In this document: positions 59,513-59,689 of the stretch, piece after piece
Layout of the letters: each line of letters starts with the position of its first letter
Numbering within the stretch: position 1 is the stretch's first letter
Source of the DNA: Ramlibacter sp. WS9
GTDB taxonomy: Bacteria > Pseudomonadota > Gammaproteobacteria > Burkholderiales > Burkholderiaceae_C
Direction of reading: 5' to 3'
NCBI RefSeq assembly: GCF_003797765.1
Contig: NZ_RKMB01000033.1
Span: 1-59,689, forward strand
DNA: 59,689 nucleotides
Notes under the pieces: generated by a model
What the model saw: the letters and a program-made list of their open reading frames with translations, nothing else
Told to the model about the DNA's origin: nothing
Databases searched by the model: none
Translations under genes and position numbers: made by a program

Positions 59513-59689
59513 TTACTTCTTGGCGGAAGCGGCAGCGGTCGCAGCGTCGGCGGCAGCCTTGGCGGCGGCGTCACCAGCAGCGGCGCCAGCGGCAGCGCCG
59601 GTGGCGGCACCAGCAGCAGCGCCAGCGGCGGCGCCGGAAGCGGCAGCAGCAGCAGCGTCAGGTGCGGGGGCCGGAGCCGGTGCGGGAGC
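59513..59689 (-). CDS. Partial CDS, alanine-rich C-terminus
   Basis: The minus-strand stop is TAA at 59515-59513. The 58 visible residues are almost only Ala, Gly and Pro, with a few Thr, Ser, Asp and Lys, ending AAASAKK. The N-terminus lies beyond the right edge. Such tails occur on small exported proteins of Comamonadaceae, but with only low-complexity sequence present no function can be read. Repeated GCN codons make the segment prone to length change. Confidence 0.6.
   Translation of the reverse strand, partial: APAPAPAPAPDAAAAAASGAAAGAAAGAATGAAAGAAAGDAAAKAAADAATAAASAKK

Overview
The window is GC-rich chromosomal DNA of a betaproteobacterium, most likely Burkholderiales, family Comamonadaceae (Ramlibacter/Variovorax type). 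The evidence is protein style (ParC/ParE, DapA, BamC, TamA/TamB), codon bias, and a short palindromic repeat familiar from that family. No rRNA, tRNA, CRISPR array, phage gene or transposase was seen.

Layout. 1-3754: start of a probable comEC leaving the left edge, then a large transglutaminase/DUF2126 protein. 4568-13883: an envelope block, with htrA/degP, a QseBC/PmrAB-like two-component pair, and divergent tamA-tamB; two CTTA-type direct-repeat boxes lie before the regulator gene and before degP. 14542-29309, all minus strand: an AfuABC/FbpABC-like ABC transporter with an overlapping transglutaminase-fold protein, then a second operon (two PhnD-type binding proteins, response regulator, sensor kinase, fused permease, ATPase), then a trypsin-like protease. 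29418-35046: a fused circularly permuted ATP-grasp/alpha-E protein, a transglutaminase, a RidA-like protein and an acyl-CoA synthetase. 35193-38482: an accessory islet of short, unrelated, co-directional genes (DUF2306, small membrane proteins, MmcQ/YjbR, a two-helix K+ channel) and a broken VOC gene. 38590-43894: a coupled operon with a TupA-like ATP-grasp, a cyanophycin-synthetase-like ATP-grasp, two glycosyltransferases and a GNAT enzyme, a candidate pathway for an amino-acid-bearing glycan or peptide. 43919-59689: mostly housekeeping (PACE efflux, methyltransferases, parC, a degenerate GGDEF protein, lytic transglycosylase, parE, MFS, SDR, dapA, bamC, MBL hydrolase) and an alanine-rich partial gene.

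The most striking feature is non-coding. Four copies of a composite repeat of about 603 bp (3924-4524, 13921-14523, 19785-20387, 27859-28464) fill the four largest gene-free gaps. Each copy holds two related modules of about 255 bp (I and II) in opposite orientation around a linker of about 94 bp. Each module is bounded by 32-bp inverted repeats and contains nested stems. The two modules, and individual copies, differ by changes that mostly keep the stems paired. Module I always faces the stop codon of a gene transcribed towards it. I do not recognise this family. It could be a non-autonomous mobile element, a 3'-end RNA structure, or both.
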